In this document: positions 8,088-17,125 of the stretch, one piece after another
How positions within the stretch are numbered: position 1 is the stretch's first letter
Layout: every line of letters starts with the position of its first letter
Source of the DNA: Roseovarius sp. SCSIO 43702
GTDB taxonomy: Bacteria > Pseudomonadota > Alphaproteobacteria > Rhodobacterales > Rhodobacteraceae
DNA length: 64,000 bases
Direction: 5' to 3'
Assembly (NCBI RefSeq): GCF_019599045.1
Contig: NZ_CP080623.1
Span: 1,634,501-1,698,500, forward strand
Position numbers and translations under genes: made by a program
The notes under the pieces: generated by a model
Told to the model about the DNA's origin: nothing
What the model saw: only the letters and a program-made list of their open reading frames with translations
Database searches by the model: none

Positions 8088-8984
8088 ATGAATTTTCGAC
8101 AGATCGAGATATTCTACGCGATTTACCGCAGCGGCTCGATCAGTGCGGCCGCGCGCCAGTTGCACACGTCCCAACCAGCGCTCAGCAAGGCGCTCAAACA
8201 TACGGAATCGCAACTCGGGTTCAAGCTTTTCGATCGGATAAAACAGAGGCTGGTTCCGACCCACGAAGCAAATCTGATCTTCGCCGAGTGTCATCAACTG
8301 CAAAAGTCGCTCGATAGCGTGAATGCACTCGGTGAGAAGCTCGCAAATCAATCGCAAAGGACATTGCGCATCGGCTTCCTGCCCAGCCTTGGCGTCGGAT
8401 TCGCGCCCCGTCTGCTGGCGCGGATGGGTGATGACGCGCTGTCCTTTTCCTGCGAGATCTACACCCATCACTACGACCAGATCCTCGAACGTCTGTTGTC
8501 GCACCGACTGGATATCGGCGTGGCATTTTCGCTGCCGCAGCCGCCGGGGCTGCGCAGCGTTCCGGTGGGCAGGATGCGGCTGGTCTATGTCGAGGCCGCG
8601 GGCCGTCCCGGCAGTGCCGCACGCGGTCCGATGCAGCTGTCGGACGTGGACAGCACCGGTCTCATCGGCCTCGAGCGCGAGTCGCCCGTGGGCCGCGCGC
8701 TCGAAGCCGAGTTCCACCGGCAGGGACGCGACTATACGCCGCGGATCTCGGTGCATACCTACTCGGTCGCCGCTGCCTGCGCCGCCGAAGGGGTCGGTCC
8801 CGCCATCGTGGACGAATTCTCGGCCAAATCGACGCCGGGGCTGCATGTGCGCCCGCTCGAGCCGGCCTGCTCATTCGACATCGTGGCCCTGCTCCACGAG
8901 CGGCACGCGACCTCACGCGCCGAGGCCGAACTGATCGAGCGCATGATCCGTGTCTGCAAGGTCGAGGGTCACGCCCTGGCGTGA
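8088..8984 (+). CDS. LysR-family transcriptional regulator
   Basis: 298 aa. N-terminal winged helix-turn-helix (MNFRQIEIFYAIYRSGSISAAARQL, with LHTSQPALSKALKHTESQLGFKLFDR) and a C-terminal periplasmic-binding-protein-like effector domain (from about residue 85). ATG 8088 is chosen because the HTH begins at residue 2; the frame is open 42 bases further upstream. The 3' end overlaps the convergent D-aminoacylase gene by 16 bp. By position it is a candidate regulator of the D-aminoacylase/amidase/ABC importer cluster (inference). Confidence 0.9.
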   Translation: MNFRQIEIFYAIYRSGSISAAARQLHTSQPALSKALKHTESQLGFKLFDRIKQRLVPTHEANLIFAECHQLQKSLDSVNALGEKLANQSQRTLRIGFLPSLGVGFAPRLLARMGDDALSFSCEIYTHHYDQILERLLSHRLDIGVAFSLPQPPGLRSVPVGRMRLVYVEAAGRPGSAARGPMQLSDVDSTGLIGLERESPVGRALEAEFHRQGRDYTPRISVHTYSVAAACAAEGVGPAIVDEFSAKSTPGLHVRPLEPACSFDIVALLHERHATSRAEAELIERMIRVCKVEGHALA

Positions 8985-10414
8985 GAGGCGCGGCGCAGGA
9001 CGCGGCCGGGCCGCGCCTCAGTGCCGGCCTTCAGTACCGGGCGGCCGTTGACATAGACGTCGATGATACCTTCCGAGGGCAGGGCCGGATCGGCATAGCC
9101 CGCACGATCCGCGATCCGGTCCGGATCGAAGAGTACCAGATCGGCAAAGAAGCCTTGCTGCAGCCGTCCGCGCCGCGCGAGGCCAAAGACCTGCGCGGGC
9201 AGCGAGGTCATGCGACGCACCGCCTCGGGCAGGCTCAGCATCTTCTGCTCGCGCACGTAGCGGCCCAGCACCCTCGGGAACGCGCCCCAGAGGCGGGGAT
9301 GGGCGTTCGGTCCGGGAATGCCGTCAGAGCCGATCATCACGCGCGGATGGCGCAGGATGCGCGTGATGTCCTCTTCGCTCATCTGGAAATAGATCGCCAC
9401 GCCGGGCATCAGGCGGCGGGCGGCCTCTTCGGCATCGCAGCCCATCTCGGTGGCGATCTCGTCCAGATAGCGGCCCGCGGCCCCCGGATGAGGGTCCGAT
9501 GCGGCGATGAGGATGCGGTCGGCATCCTTGACCTTGTGCGGCAAAAGCACGGTGGAGCTTGCGTCGTATGGATATTGATCCAGTGCCACATCCTGCTCGC
9601 GCAGCGCGGTGTCGATCATCGCCAGCGTCTCGCGCGACCGGCCGAAATTGGCGCGCCCGATGCATTTGTGATGCGAGATGACGACCGGAACGCCCGCCTC
9701 GCGTCCGATCTGCAGCGTCTCGGCCACCGATTGCGCGACCTGATCGCGCTCGTCGCGCATATGGGTGACGTAGCGCGCGCCGGGATGGGCCGCGAGGCGG
9801 CGGGCGATGGCGGTAACCTCGGCGGTGGGGGCATGGGTGGCGACCGGGTAGGCGAGACCCGTGCTGAGGCCAAGAACGCCGGCCTCCAGCGCCTCGTCCA
9901 ATAGGGCGCACATGGCCGCGACCTCACCGGTCGTCGCGGGCCGCGCGACATCATCCATAACGCGGGTCCGCATCACGCCATGACCCGCCAGCACACCGAC
10001 ATTGACCCGGGGCTGGGCCGCCTCAAGCGCCGCGAAGTAGGCTGCAAAATTGTCAAACCGATAGACCTCGCGCCCGCCGAGGAGAGCCAGCGGCTCGGGC
10101 AGCGCAGAGGGCGCATCAAGTGGCGCCAGCGAGATGCCGCAATTGCCGACGATAATGCTGGTCACACCCTGCGACACGACGAAAGGCAGGTCGGGCTGAT
10201 CAAGCGCCGCGCGGTCGTGATGGGTATGCACGTCGATGAAGCCCGGCGCGAGGCATTGACCGCCCGCGTCGATCCGCTGCGTCGGCTGCCATTCCGATAG
10301 ATCCCCCACAGCGGCGATAGTATCGCCGCGCACTGCGACGCCGCCGCGAATCTCGGGACCACCCAGCCCATCGAGAAGCCGGGCATTCTCGATGATGAGA
10401 TCGCACTCAGGCAC
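8969..10414 (-). CDS. N-acyl-D-amino-acid deacylase / D-aminoacylase
   Basis: 481-aa amidohydrolase-superfamily enzyme. Metal-site motif FIDVHTHHD near residue 60, GVTSIIVGNCGISLAPL (D-aminoacylase signature), the Zn-ligand segments YVTHMRDERDQV and VVISHHKCIG, MIGSDGIPGP (catalytic Asp) and the C-terminal beta strand GFFADLVLFDPDRI. Family members hydrolyse N-acyl-D-amino acids or N-carbamoyl/amide-type derivatives in the cytoplasm. Its start overlaps the amidase stop by 8 bp, so the two are cotranscribed downstream of the ABC importer genes. Exact substrate not determinable. Confidence 0.88.
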   Translation of the reverse strand: MPECDLIIENARLLDGLGGPEIRGGVAVRGDTIAAVGDLSEWQPTQRIDAGGQCLAPGFIDVHTHHDRAALDQPDLPFVVSQGVTSIIVGNCGISLAPLDAPSALPEPLALLGGREVYRFDNFAAYFAALEAAQPRVNVGVLAGHGVMRTRVMDDVARPATTGEVAAMCALLDEALEAGVLGLSTGLAYPVATHAPTAEVTAIARRLAAHPGARYVTHMRDERDQVAQSVAETLQIGREAGVPVVISHHKCIGRANFGRSRETLAMIDTALREQDVALDQYPYDASSTVLLPHKVKDADRILIAASDPHPGAAGRYLDEIATEMGCDAEEAARRLMPGVAIYFQMSEEDITRILRHPRVMIGSDGIPGPNAHPRLWGAFPRVLGRYVREQKMLSLPEAVRRMTSLPAQVFGLARRGRLQQGFFADLVLFDPDRIADRAGYADPALPSEGIIDVYVNGRPVLKAGTEARPGRVLRRASHARA

Positions 10415-11798
10415 GGGTCTGGGCTCGCGGCTTCGCGGCCGTCAGGTCTGGCCGCGGCATCGGTGCGAGGCGCTCTTCCAGCGCACGGCCGAGCGCGAGG
10501 ATCGTCTCTTCGCCGAAGGGCGCGCCCATCAACTGTACGCCATGCGGGAGGCCCGCTGCCGTCAGCCCGGTTGGGATCGCCAGCGCGCAGGTCGCCAGAT
10601 AATTGGCCGGGCGGGTGAACTGCGCCAATGGCGCGGCGGATTCGTCCACGTCGTCCAACGGCGGCGCGGCAAACGGAATGCCTGGCGTCAGGATCGCGTC
10701 AAAGCGCTGCATATAGTCCCGATAGCGCGCGATATGGGCCTGCCGTGTCTCGAGCGCGGCGAGGTAATCCGAGGCGCTGACCGATGCGCCGCCCAGCACC
10801 CGCGCCCGCACAGGATCATTGATCGGTACGGATGTGTCATGGATATAGGCGCGGTGGACGTGATAGGCCTCGGCGGCGATCAGAATGCCGTTTAGCTCGG
10901 TCAATTCGGCAAAGTCGAAGGGTAGTTCGGTCTCAATGAGGCGCACGCCGGCGGCGCGTAGCGCCTCCTGCGCGCCCATATAGGCGGCTTCGATCTCGGT
11001 CGTGACGGCGATGGGAAAACTCTGCGGCGCCATCACGGCGACGCAGCGGCCCTCGGCGCGCTGCCTGTTATAGCCAAGCGCGGCGGAACGCCCATCTTCG
11101 CGCATCGCGTGGTAGAGCAGCGCGGCATCCTCGACGCACAGCGTCATCGGCCCCAGCGAATCCAGCGTTCGCGACAGCGTCAGGCAGCCCTCGAGGCTGA
11201 TCCGGCCATGGGTCACCTTCAGCCCCACGAGCCCCGTCAGGCTGGCCGGAATGCGTACCGATCCGCCCGTGTCGCTGCCGATGGCCGCGGGGCAAAGACC
11301 GGCAGCCACGGCGACGCCCGAGCCGCTGGACGAGCCGCCCGGAATGCGGTGCGTGTTCATGTCATAGGGATTGCGCGGCGTGCCGCGCGCGGCGTTCGTG
11401 CCCCAACCACCAAAGGCGAATTCGACCATCTCGGTGCGCCCCAGCGGAATCATGCCTGCCCGCAGCAGGCGCTGCAGCGCGGGTGCCGTCGCCTCGGCCT
11501 TGCGGCCAGCCATGGAGAGACTGCCGAACTCGCAGCCGTGGCCCGCCCAGCCGATCAGATCCTTGAGCGCGACGGGCAGGCCGTGCAGCGGTCCGAGGCA
11601 GATGCCGGCCGCGCGCAGGCGGTCCAGACCTTCGGCAGCGGCCCGCGCCTCGGCTTCGTAGACCTCGCAAAAGGCGCGCAGCGTGCCGTCATGGGCGCGG
11701 ATGCGGTCGAGGCAGCCCGACACGATTTCCACGGAGGTGGTCTGTCCGGCAGTCAGCGCGCGCGAAAGATCGGTGAGGGTCGTATAAGGTGAGATCAT
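10407..11798 (-). CDS. Amidase (amidase-signature family)
   Basis: About 463 aa from ATG 11798. The Ser-cisSer-Lys machinery is visible: catalytic Lys in LPVALKDLIG, the Gly/Ser-rich signature PGGSSSGSGVAVAAG, and GSDTGGSVRIPASLTGLVG with the nucleophilic Ser. It hydrolyses an amide to acid plus ammonia. A GTG at 11807 (VREM) with AGGCGA upstream is an alternative start; the frame stays open to 11936, but that part looks like noncoding leader. It lies 74 bp after the ABC solute-binding gene and overlaps the D-aminoacylase gene, suggesting the imported solute carries an amide bond. Confidence 0.9.
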   Translation of the reverse strand: MISPYTTLTDLSRALTAGQTTSVEIVSGCLDRIRAHDGTLRAFCEVYEAEARAAAEGLDRLRAAGICLGPLHGLPVALKDLIGWAGHGCEFGSLSMAGRKAEATAPALQRLLRAGMIPLGRTEMVEFAFGGWGTNAARGTPRNPYDMNTHRIPGGSSSGSGVAVAAGLCPAAIGSDTGGSVRIPASLTGLVGLKVTHGRISLEGCLTLSRTLDSLGPMTLCVEDAALLYHAMREDGRSAALGYNRQRAEGRCVAVMAPQSFPIAVTTEIEAAYMGAQEALRAAGVRLIETELPFDFAELTELNGILIAAEAYHVHRAYIHDTSVPINDPVRARVLGGASVSASDYLAALETRQAHIARYRDYMQRFDAILTPGIPFAAPPLDDVDESAAPLAQFTRPANYLATCALAIPTGLTAAGLPHGVQLMGAPFGEETILALGRALEERLAPMPRPDLTAAKPRAQTRA

Positions 11799-11872
11799 CT
11801 CGCGCACTCGCCTATGGAGGTCGATTAGGGGCGCCGGAGCATGGGATACATGCTCCGGCGCAGGGTCAGGGC

Positions 11873-13105
11873 TTAGCGTTCGTCCCAGGCGGGGATGGGA
11901 TAGATAGGCTCGGCCACCGCGACCTCGGGAGGCCAAACGGTCTCCATGCCGCCACCGGGCTGAAGTTGGACCACCGGGAACGGCATTTTCAGTTGTTTGC
12001 CGGTTTCATCAATGGCGTAGGGACCCGCCAAAACGGTCAGCTCGCCCGACAATTCCATTGCCGCCGCCTTGAGCGCGTCTGCATCGAGGCTCTCGGCATT
12101 CTCGAGGATCTCGCCCGCTATCACGCCTGCGCCATATGCCAGAACGGTCTGGAAGTCGGGCTCATAGCTCACATCGGGAAAGAGCCGCTCATAGGCCGCG
12201 AGAAACCCGTCGCGCCCCATTCCGGCGGTGATGTCCCAGTTGATCGTCGGGTGGAAATTGGTGTGGCTGTAGATGTAGTTGGCATCCTCGCCGATGTCCT
12301 GGAATTGCGGCGTTGAGGCATAGACCATGAAGGTCATCGGGAACGACACGTTCATCTGCCGCATCTGACGGACCATCGAGATCAGATCCCCCTCGTAGGA
12401 GGTCGGATAGAAGAGCTCTGCCCCTGACGCCTTGGCCTTCTGCAGCAGGAGGCTGAAATCCTTGGCGCCCTTGGGATAGGTTTCCTGCATCACGACCTCG
12501 ATGCCACGCTCTTCGGCGAGAGCGCGTGCGCCATCGGCCAAGCCCGCCGGGAACGGCTCGTCCACCGAGATGATGGCGACGGATTTGACGCCCAGATCGG
12601 CGGCCAGGTCCATGCTGGCCAGCGGCATCCGCGACACCGGCATCTGCGTGGCCGAGACGATATTCTCGAATCCTTGCGCATAGAGCGCATCCGAGGCGGC
12701 GGACCAGATCACCAGAAACTTGTCCAGCCGTTCGGCGGTGGTCGCGGCGGCGGCCGACAGGGTCGAGCCGAAGGGCGCCATCAACAGATCGACATCTTCG
12801 TTGACGATCAGATCCTCGTAGACGCGGGCGACCATCTGCTTGTCGCTCCGATCATCGCGCTTGACCAGCTCGACCATGCGCTTTTCGCCGCCCACGTCGA
12901 GACCGCCGGCGGCATTGACTTCGTCCACCCAGATCTCGACGCCGCGCACGCCCGATTGCGAGGCGAGCGCGTAATTGCCCGCCGACGAGACGGTCATGCC
13001 GATGCGGATGGGATCGGCCTCGGCCGCGGCGCCGGTGCCCAGCATCGCGGCGGCGGCGGTAAAGACCGCCCCCTTGAGCAGCGTGCGCTTGTTCATCTTG
13101 ATCAT
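11873..13105 (-). CDS. ABC importer solute-binding protein (branched-chain/amide-type, LivJ-like)
   Basis: 410-aa periplasmic type-I binding protein (Peripla_BP_6). The signal peptide is roughly residues 1-28 (NKRTLLKGAVFTAAAAMLG, AAA cleavage). The mature start DPIRIGMTVSSAGNYALASQSGVRG and the later DDRSDKQMVARVYEDLI are typical of LivJ/urea/amide receptors. Two candidate starts (13105 and 13096) both lie after AGGAGGAGAAGG. It is encoded first among cognate genes on the amidase side, 31 bp from the livF-like gene, but transcribed after livM-H-G-F. The ligand is unknown; hydrolases downstream suggest an acylated or amidated amino acid. Confidence 0.9.
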   Translation of the reverse strand: MIKMNKRTLLKGAVFTAAAAMLGTGAAAEADPIRIGMTVSSAGNYALASQSGVRGVEIWVDEVNAAGGLDVGGEKRMVELVKRDDRSDKQMVARVYEDLIVNEDVDLLMAPFGSTLSAAAATTAERLDKFLVIWSAASDALYAQGFENIVSATQMPVSRMPLASMDLAADLGVKSVAIISVDEPFPAGLADGARALAEERGIEVVMQETYPKGAKDFSLLLQKAKASGAELFYPTSYEGDLISMVRQMRQMNVSFPMTFMVYASTPQFQDIGEDANYIYSHTNFHPTINWDITAGMGRDGFLAAYERLFPDVSYEPDFQTVLAYGAGVIAGEILENAESLDADALKAAAMELSGELTVLAGPYAIDETGKQLKMPFPVVQLQPGGGMETVWPPEVAVAEPIYPIPAWDER

Positions 13106-13136
13106 TTTCCTTCTCCTCCTCTGCTAGGTCGACGCG

Positions 13137-13880
13137 TCAGGCGTCGACTTTGTAATTCATCCATTCCGAGACCATGTCCCGCAGCTTGTCGTCGCTGGCA
13201 AAATCCTCGCGCGTGCCCTCGGCCTTGTTGCGGCCCAGCTCGAGGATATAGAGGCGGTCCGCGATCTCGGCGCAGGAACGCACGTTTTGATCCACCAGCA
13301 GGATTGTCGCGCCCCGGTCCGCGAGAGTGCGGGTAAGTGCGTAGATCTCCTTGGAAATCTTGGGCGCGATCATTGCCGTCGGCTCGTCCAGCAGGATCAC
13401 CTTTGGGTCGATCACCAGCGCGCGTGCGATCTCGAGAAAGCGTTGCTGTCCCCCGCTGAGAGACGAGGCGGCGTTGCCGGCGCGCTCGGCGAGGATCGGA
13501 AATTCGTCAAATACCCGGTCGATCGCGGCATTGACGCGCTTCTTGTCGCGGCGGAACGGCCAGCAGCCCAGAAGCAGGTTGTCGCGCACCGACAGATCCG
13601 CAAAGACGCTGCGATGCTGCGGCACGAACGCGATCCCTTCGAGCGCGCGTTCAAAGGCCTTTTGCCGGGTGATGTCCTGATCGCCGAAGCGGATCGTGCC
13701 GCTTATCGGGCGCAGAAGACCGAAGAATGTTTTGAGCACCGTCGACTTGCCGGCGCCGTTCGGGCCGATGATGCCGGTGACCTCGCCGGGGCGCCCCGTC
13801 ACGGCCACATCGTCCAGAACGATGATGTCCCTGTTATAGGCGACCTGGATCCCTTCCATGGATAGTGTCTGTCCTTCCAT
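13137..13880 (-). CDS. livF: Branched-chain-type ABC importer ATPase (LivF-like)
   Basis: 247-aa ATP-binding subunit. Walker A GPNGAGKST at about residue 38, Q-loop VPQH, signature LSGGQQRFLEIARAL, Walker B VILLDEPTAMIAP, H-loop replaced by VDQNV as in LivF proteins. The unusual TGIIGPNGAG and the LivF-typical FGLLRPISGTIRFGDQDIT are present. Starts 4 bases after the livG stop. It pairs with the LivG-like ATPase to drive the importer. Confidence 0.9.
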   Translation of the reverse strand: MEGQTLSMEGIQVAYNRDIIVLDDVAVTGRPGEVTGIIGPNGAGKSTVLKTFFGLLRPISGTIRFGDQDITRQKAFERALEGIAFVPQHRSVFADLSVRDNLLLGCWPFRRDKKRVNAAIDRVFDEFPILAERAGNAASSLSGGQQRFLEIARALVIDPKVILLDEPTAMIAPKISKEIYALTRTLADRGATILLVDQNVRSCAEIADRLYILELGRNKAEGTREDFASDDKLRDMVSEWMNYKVDA

Positions 13881-13883
13881 ATC

Positions 13884-14591
13884 TCAGGCTCCCAGATAGG
13901 CTTCGATGACGTCGGGATTGGCTTGCACCGTGGCGGCGTCACCTCGAGCGAGAATGCGGCCCTCGTGCATCACAATGATGTCGTGGGACAGCTCATAGAT
14001 CGAAGTCAGGTCGTGGCTCACCAGGATGACGCTGCACCCGGTGTCCTCGGGCATCTCGCGGATCACGTCGATGAGCAGGCGCGAGAGCGTGGGATTGACC
14101 CCTGCAAAGGGCTCGTCCAGCAGCACCAGCTTGGGACGGGCGACCATGATGCGCGCCAGTTCCAGCAGCTTTTGCTGGCCGCCCGACAGTTCTTCGGCGT
14201 AGTTGTGGCGCAAATCATAGAGCTGCACCTTTTTCAGCCATGTGATGCGGATCTCGTCGCGCTCGGCGCGGTTCAGGCTGCGCGACAGCAGCGGCACCGC
14301 CAGATTGTCCCACAGCGTCATGCGCGGAAATACCCTTGGTACCTGGAACGTGCGCCCGACACCGTGCTCGAACACCTGCGCGGGCTTGAGGCCGATCAAC
14401 TCCGTGCCCTCCAGCCGGATCGAACCACTTGATGCAATGTAGATGCCGTTGATGCAGTTGAGCATCGTTGTCTTGCCCGAGCCGTTCATTCCCAGCACAC
14501 CGAGAATGCTACGCTCGGGCACCTCGAAGTCCAGTCCTGCGAGCGCTCGCAGACCGCCGAAATCCTTTACGAGTCCCTCGATGCGCAACAT
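13884..14591 (-). CDS. livG: Branched-chain-type ABC importer ATPase (LivG-like)
   Basis: 235-aa ATPase. Walker A GMNGSGKTT near residue 37, NCINGIYIASSGSIRLEG, LivG-type GVGRTFQVPRVFPRMTLWDNLAVPL, signature LSGGQQKLLELARIM, Walker B LVLLDEPFAGVNPTLS and H-loop LVSHDL. It is tightly packed between livF-like and livH-like genes (3- and 2-bp gaps), consistent with one operon. It is the cytoplasmic energising subunit. Confidence 0.9.
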   Translation of the reverse strand: MLRIEGLVKDFGGLRALAGLDFEVPERSILGVLGMNGSGKTTMLNCINGIYIASSGSIRLEGTELIGLKPAQVFEHGVGRTFQVPRVFPRMTLWDNLAVPLLSRSLNRAERDEIRITWLKKVQLYDLRHNYAEELSGGQQKLLELARIMVARPKLVLLDEPFAGVNPTLSRLLIDVIREMPEDTGCSVILVSHDLTSIYELSHDIIVMHEGRILARGDAATVQANPDVIEAYLGA

Positions 14592-14593
14592 CG

Positions 14594-15475
14594 CTATTTC
14601 AGTGCCTCCCGTCCAAATAGGCCGGTCGGCCGAACCAGGATGACACCGATAAGCAGCAGGAAGCCCAATAGTGTCGCGGTCGTTCCGCTGGTATAGACCA
14701 GCGCCGTCTGCTCGGTCAGACCAAAGATGATGCCGCCCACCACTGCGCCCACCGGATGGCCCAGCCCGCCCAGCACGATCACGATGAACCCGATCAGCGT
14801 GTAGTCCTGCCCGATAAAGGGAGAGAACGAGGGAAAGATCAGCGCCACCAGAACGCCGGTGATCCCCGCCAGCCCCAGCCCGAGGCCGAATGTCATGGCC
14901 GACATCCGCTCGAGATCGACACCGACTATCTGCACCGCGTCACGGTTCATGATGATGGCGCGCAGCGCCTTGCCCGGCAGCGTACGGTAGAGGAACCAGG
15001 CCAGGATGGCCGTGATCACCACGATGATTCCGAGGGCCAGCAGCTTGGACGTGGGCACGATGATCGAGCCGAACATGAAGAACGGCGGGTCGATCGAATA
15101 GGCCAGCGAGCGCGAATCCGCCTCGAAAAAGATCAGCATCAGCGCGCCAAGGGCGATGGCCACGCCGAACATCACCAGGAGGGACGCGTGTTCGGGATCG
15201 TCCGATTTTGCAAGCCGCCGGATCAACAGGAAATAGAGCCCGTATCCCGTCGCGCCAAAGACCGCAAAGATCAGCGGCATCGCCACGAATGGCGACAGGC
15301 CCATCCATTGCTGTGCGAAATAGGCGCCGTAGGCTCCGAGGATGATGAACTCGCCATGGGCGAAGTTGACGACCCTGAGCACGCCGAAGATGACGTTGAG
15401 GCTGAGCCCGATCAGCGCGTAGATCGTGCCGAGGATGATCCCGTTCACGAGACCTTGGAGGAGGAGTTCATTCAT
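14594..15475 (-). CDS. livH: Branched-chain-type ABC importer permease (LivH-like)
   Basis: 293-aa inner-membrane permease with about 8 hydrophobic helices. It opens with the LivH hallmark LVNGIILGTIYALIGLSLNVIFGVLRVVNFAHGEFIILGAY. Further LivH features are RAIIMNRDAVQIVGVDLERM (the EAA-like coupling region) and the terminal ILVRPTGLFGREALK. Lies 2 bp before livG and 21 bp after livM in the transcription direction. Confidence 0.92.
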   Translation of the reverse strand: MNELLLQGLVNGIILGTIYALIGLSLNVIFGVLRVVNFAHGEFIILGAYGAYFAQQWMGLSPFVAMPLIFAVFGATGYGLYFLLIRRLAKSDDPEHASLLVMFGVAIALGALMLIFFEADSRSLAYSIDPPFFMFGSIIVPTSKLLALGIIVVITAILAWFLYRTLPGKALRAIIMNRDAVQIVGVDLERMSAMTFGLGLGLAGITGVLVALIFPSFSPFIGQDYTLIGFIVIVLGGLGHPVGAVVGGIIFGLTEQTALVYTSGTTATLLGFLLLIGVILVRPTGLFGREALK

Positions 15476-15496
15476 GGCGTCAGTCCTTGCTCGGGG

Positions 15497-16444
15497 TCAC
15501 GGGATGTATTTGCGAAGTTTGGAGAACCGCTGCGCGAAGGCGCCGACGATTCCGCGCGGCAGCATCAGCATCAGCACGACGATGATCACGCCCAGAAGCA
15601 AGAGGTTGAGCGTCGGAAACTGGCGCCAGATCAGCTGGTCCACGCCATAGAGCAGGCCGCTGCCGAGGATCGGACCGACGAGATATCCCAGACCGCCCGC
15701 CATGGCGTAGACGATGCTCTTGGCGGTGATGAGCAGGTTGAACGACGACTCCAGATCTATCGCGTTTGTGTACCACGCCTCGACCCCGCCGACGAGCGCG
15801 GGAAAGAGTGCTGCCGAGATCCACGCCTTCATGCGGGTGCCGACCACGTTGACGCCGACCACCGCCGCCGCCTCCTGATCGTCGCGGATCGCACGCAGTG
15901 CCGTGCCGGTGCGCGACATCGACAGCCATGTGCCGCAGGCCAACAGCATCAGCAGGACGATGAACATCGCGTAATAGGCCGCGAGCGGGTTGTTCGCGCT
16001 CGACAGGATCAGGCCCAGGCTGCCGCCGGTGATTTCGGCCGGCATCAGCGCGATGGTCAGTTTCGCCGCCATCGCCAGGGCAAGGCTGACGATGCCGAAA
16101 TAGACCCCCCGAAGCCGCAAGGTCGGCGCCAGCAGCAGGCCCACGGCGACCCCCATCAGCCCCGCGCCGATGAGGGCCACGGGGATGGGAAGACCGAATG
16201 TCTTGTAGAGGATGCCGGTGGCATAGGCACCGACGCCGTAGAAGGCGACATAGCCGAAGGGCATGTATCCCGCGAGACCGGCGACGAAGTTGAACGCGCT
16301 GGCCATGATGATCCAGAGCATCATGTAGAACATGAAGGACAGGTTGTCGGTGAAGAGGGGAACGGCCGCGAAGCACACCGTCAGTAGCGTCACGACACCG
16401 ATCCAGATCAATATCTTGATCTTGCTGTCCAGTTTATCTTCCAT
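15497..16444 (-). CDS. livM: Branched-chain-type ABC importer permease (LivM-like)
   Basis: 315-aa permease from ATG 16444 (MEDKLDSKIKILIWIG); the frame is open further upstream to 16912, but that stretch is Pro/Arg-rich noncoding sequence. LivM features: FNFVAGLAGYMPFGYVAFYGVGAYATGI, LRLRGVYFGIVSLALA, SRTGTALRAIRDDQEAAAVVGVNV (coupling segment) and GGLGYLVGPILGSGLLYGVDQ. First gene of the leftward operon livM-H-G-F, solute-binding protein, amidase, D-aminoacylase. Confidence 0.92.
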   Translation of the reverse strand: MEDKLDSKIKILIWIGVVTLLTVCFAAVPLFTDNLSFMFYMMLWIIMASAFNFVAGLAGYMPFGYVAFYGVGAYATGILYKTFGLPIPVALIGAGLMGVAVGLLLAPTLRLRGVYFGIVSLALAMAAKLTIALMPAEITGGSLGLILSSANNPLAAYYAMFIVLLMLLACGTWLSMSRTGTALRAIRDDQEAAAVVGVNVVGTRMKAWISAALFPALVGGVEAWYTNAIDLESSFNLLITAKSIVYAMAGGLGYLVGPILGSGLLYGVDQLIWRQFPTLNLLLLGVIIVVLMLMLPRGIVGAFAQRFSKLRKYIP

Positions 16445-17125
16445 CGGAGAATGGGATCCTCGAAGCGGCGTGGATGTCCATAAGAGCAAAACGACACGGT
16501 CTTGTCCTATACATAGTCGAGGCGGACCCATAACCTGCGGATATGACCCCGGGCTTCTGGCTCGGCCCTGGTAGGGAGGTGCGCCGGGCGCGGATCCTTT
16601 CGTGCTGGGCCGGATGTGGGCCGGGGTGGGGGGACCGCCGGAGTGTCGCGGGGATTCGGTTAACCGGGGGCGGGCGGTTTCGCGAGGATGGGGGAATTGT
16701 ACGCAGGCCGTTCGCCGGCCGGGGCGCGAATCGGAGCGGGCGGGCCAGTTAACGCGAGGAAATGCGGCGATTCGGGACGTCGGTATCCATGTCGGTATCC
16801 ACGTCGGTATCGCGTCGGTGTTTCGGGGCCGGAACCCCGGGTTTAACGGAGCGCGCGGTGGGGTCACGTTAACCCTTGGGAAAGGGGGTGAAAAACGGGG
16901 CTTGATCTTCATGAAAGACGGCCGGGGTTTTTCACGGTGAGGGGCGGGTGCCCCGCAGCGGTGGGCCGGAGTGCCAACCCTGCGGGTCAGCGGCTAAGGG
17001 GTGTTCTGGGTCAAGGGTGACGGCTAGCGCAAATGCGGCATTCTGCAGACGCGGCGGAAAGGCGGCGGAGAAGTCGGCCCTTAGCTGCCGTTGAAAGATC
17101 GCGCAGCGAAAGGCTGCTGCTCGTT
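16445..17125. other. 680-bp noncoding stretch between the liv and mer clusters
   Basis: No convincing gene on either strand. It must hold the leftward liv promoter near 16450-16560. It also contains a degenerate 12-bp tandem repeat (GTCGGTATCCAT at 16779, GTCGGTATCCAC at 16791, then two decayed units to about 16825), several GTTAAC-like motifs (about 16660, 16748, 16841, 16868), and a spaced inverted repeat GTGAAAAAC (16888-16896) / GTTTTTCAC (16927-16935). It lies at the downstream end of the mercury operon and may be the edge of an acquired segment; no integrase or terminal repeat is visible. Confidence 0.5.
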
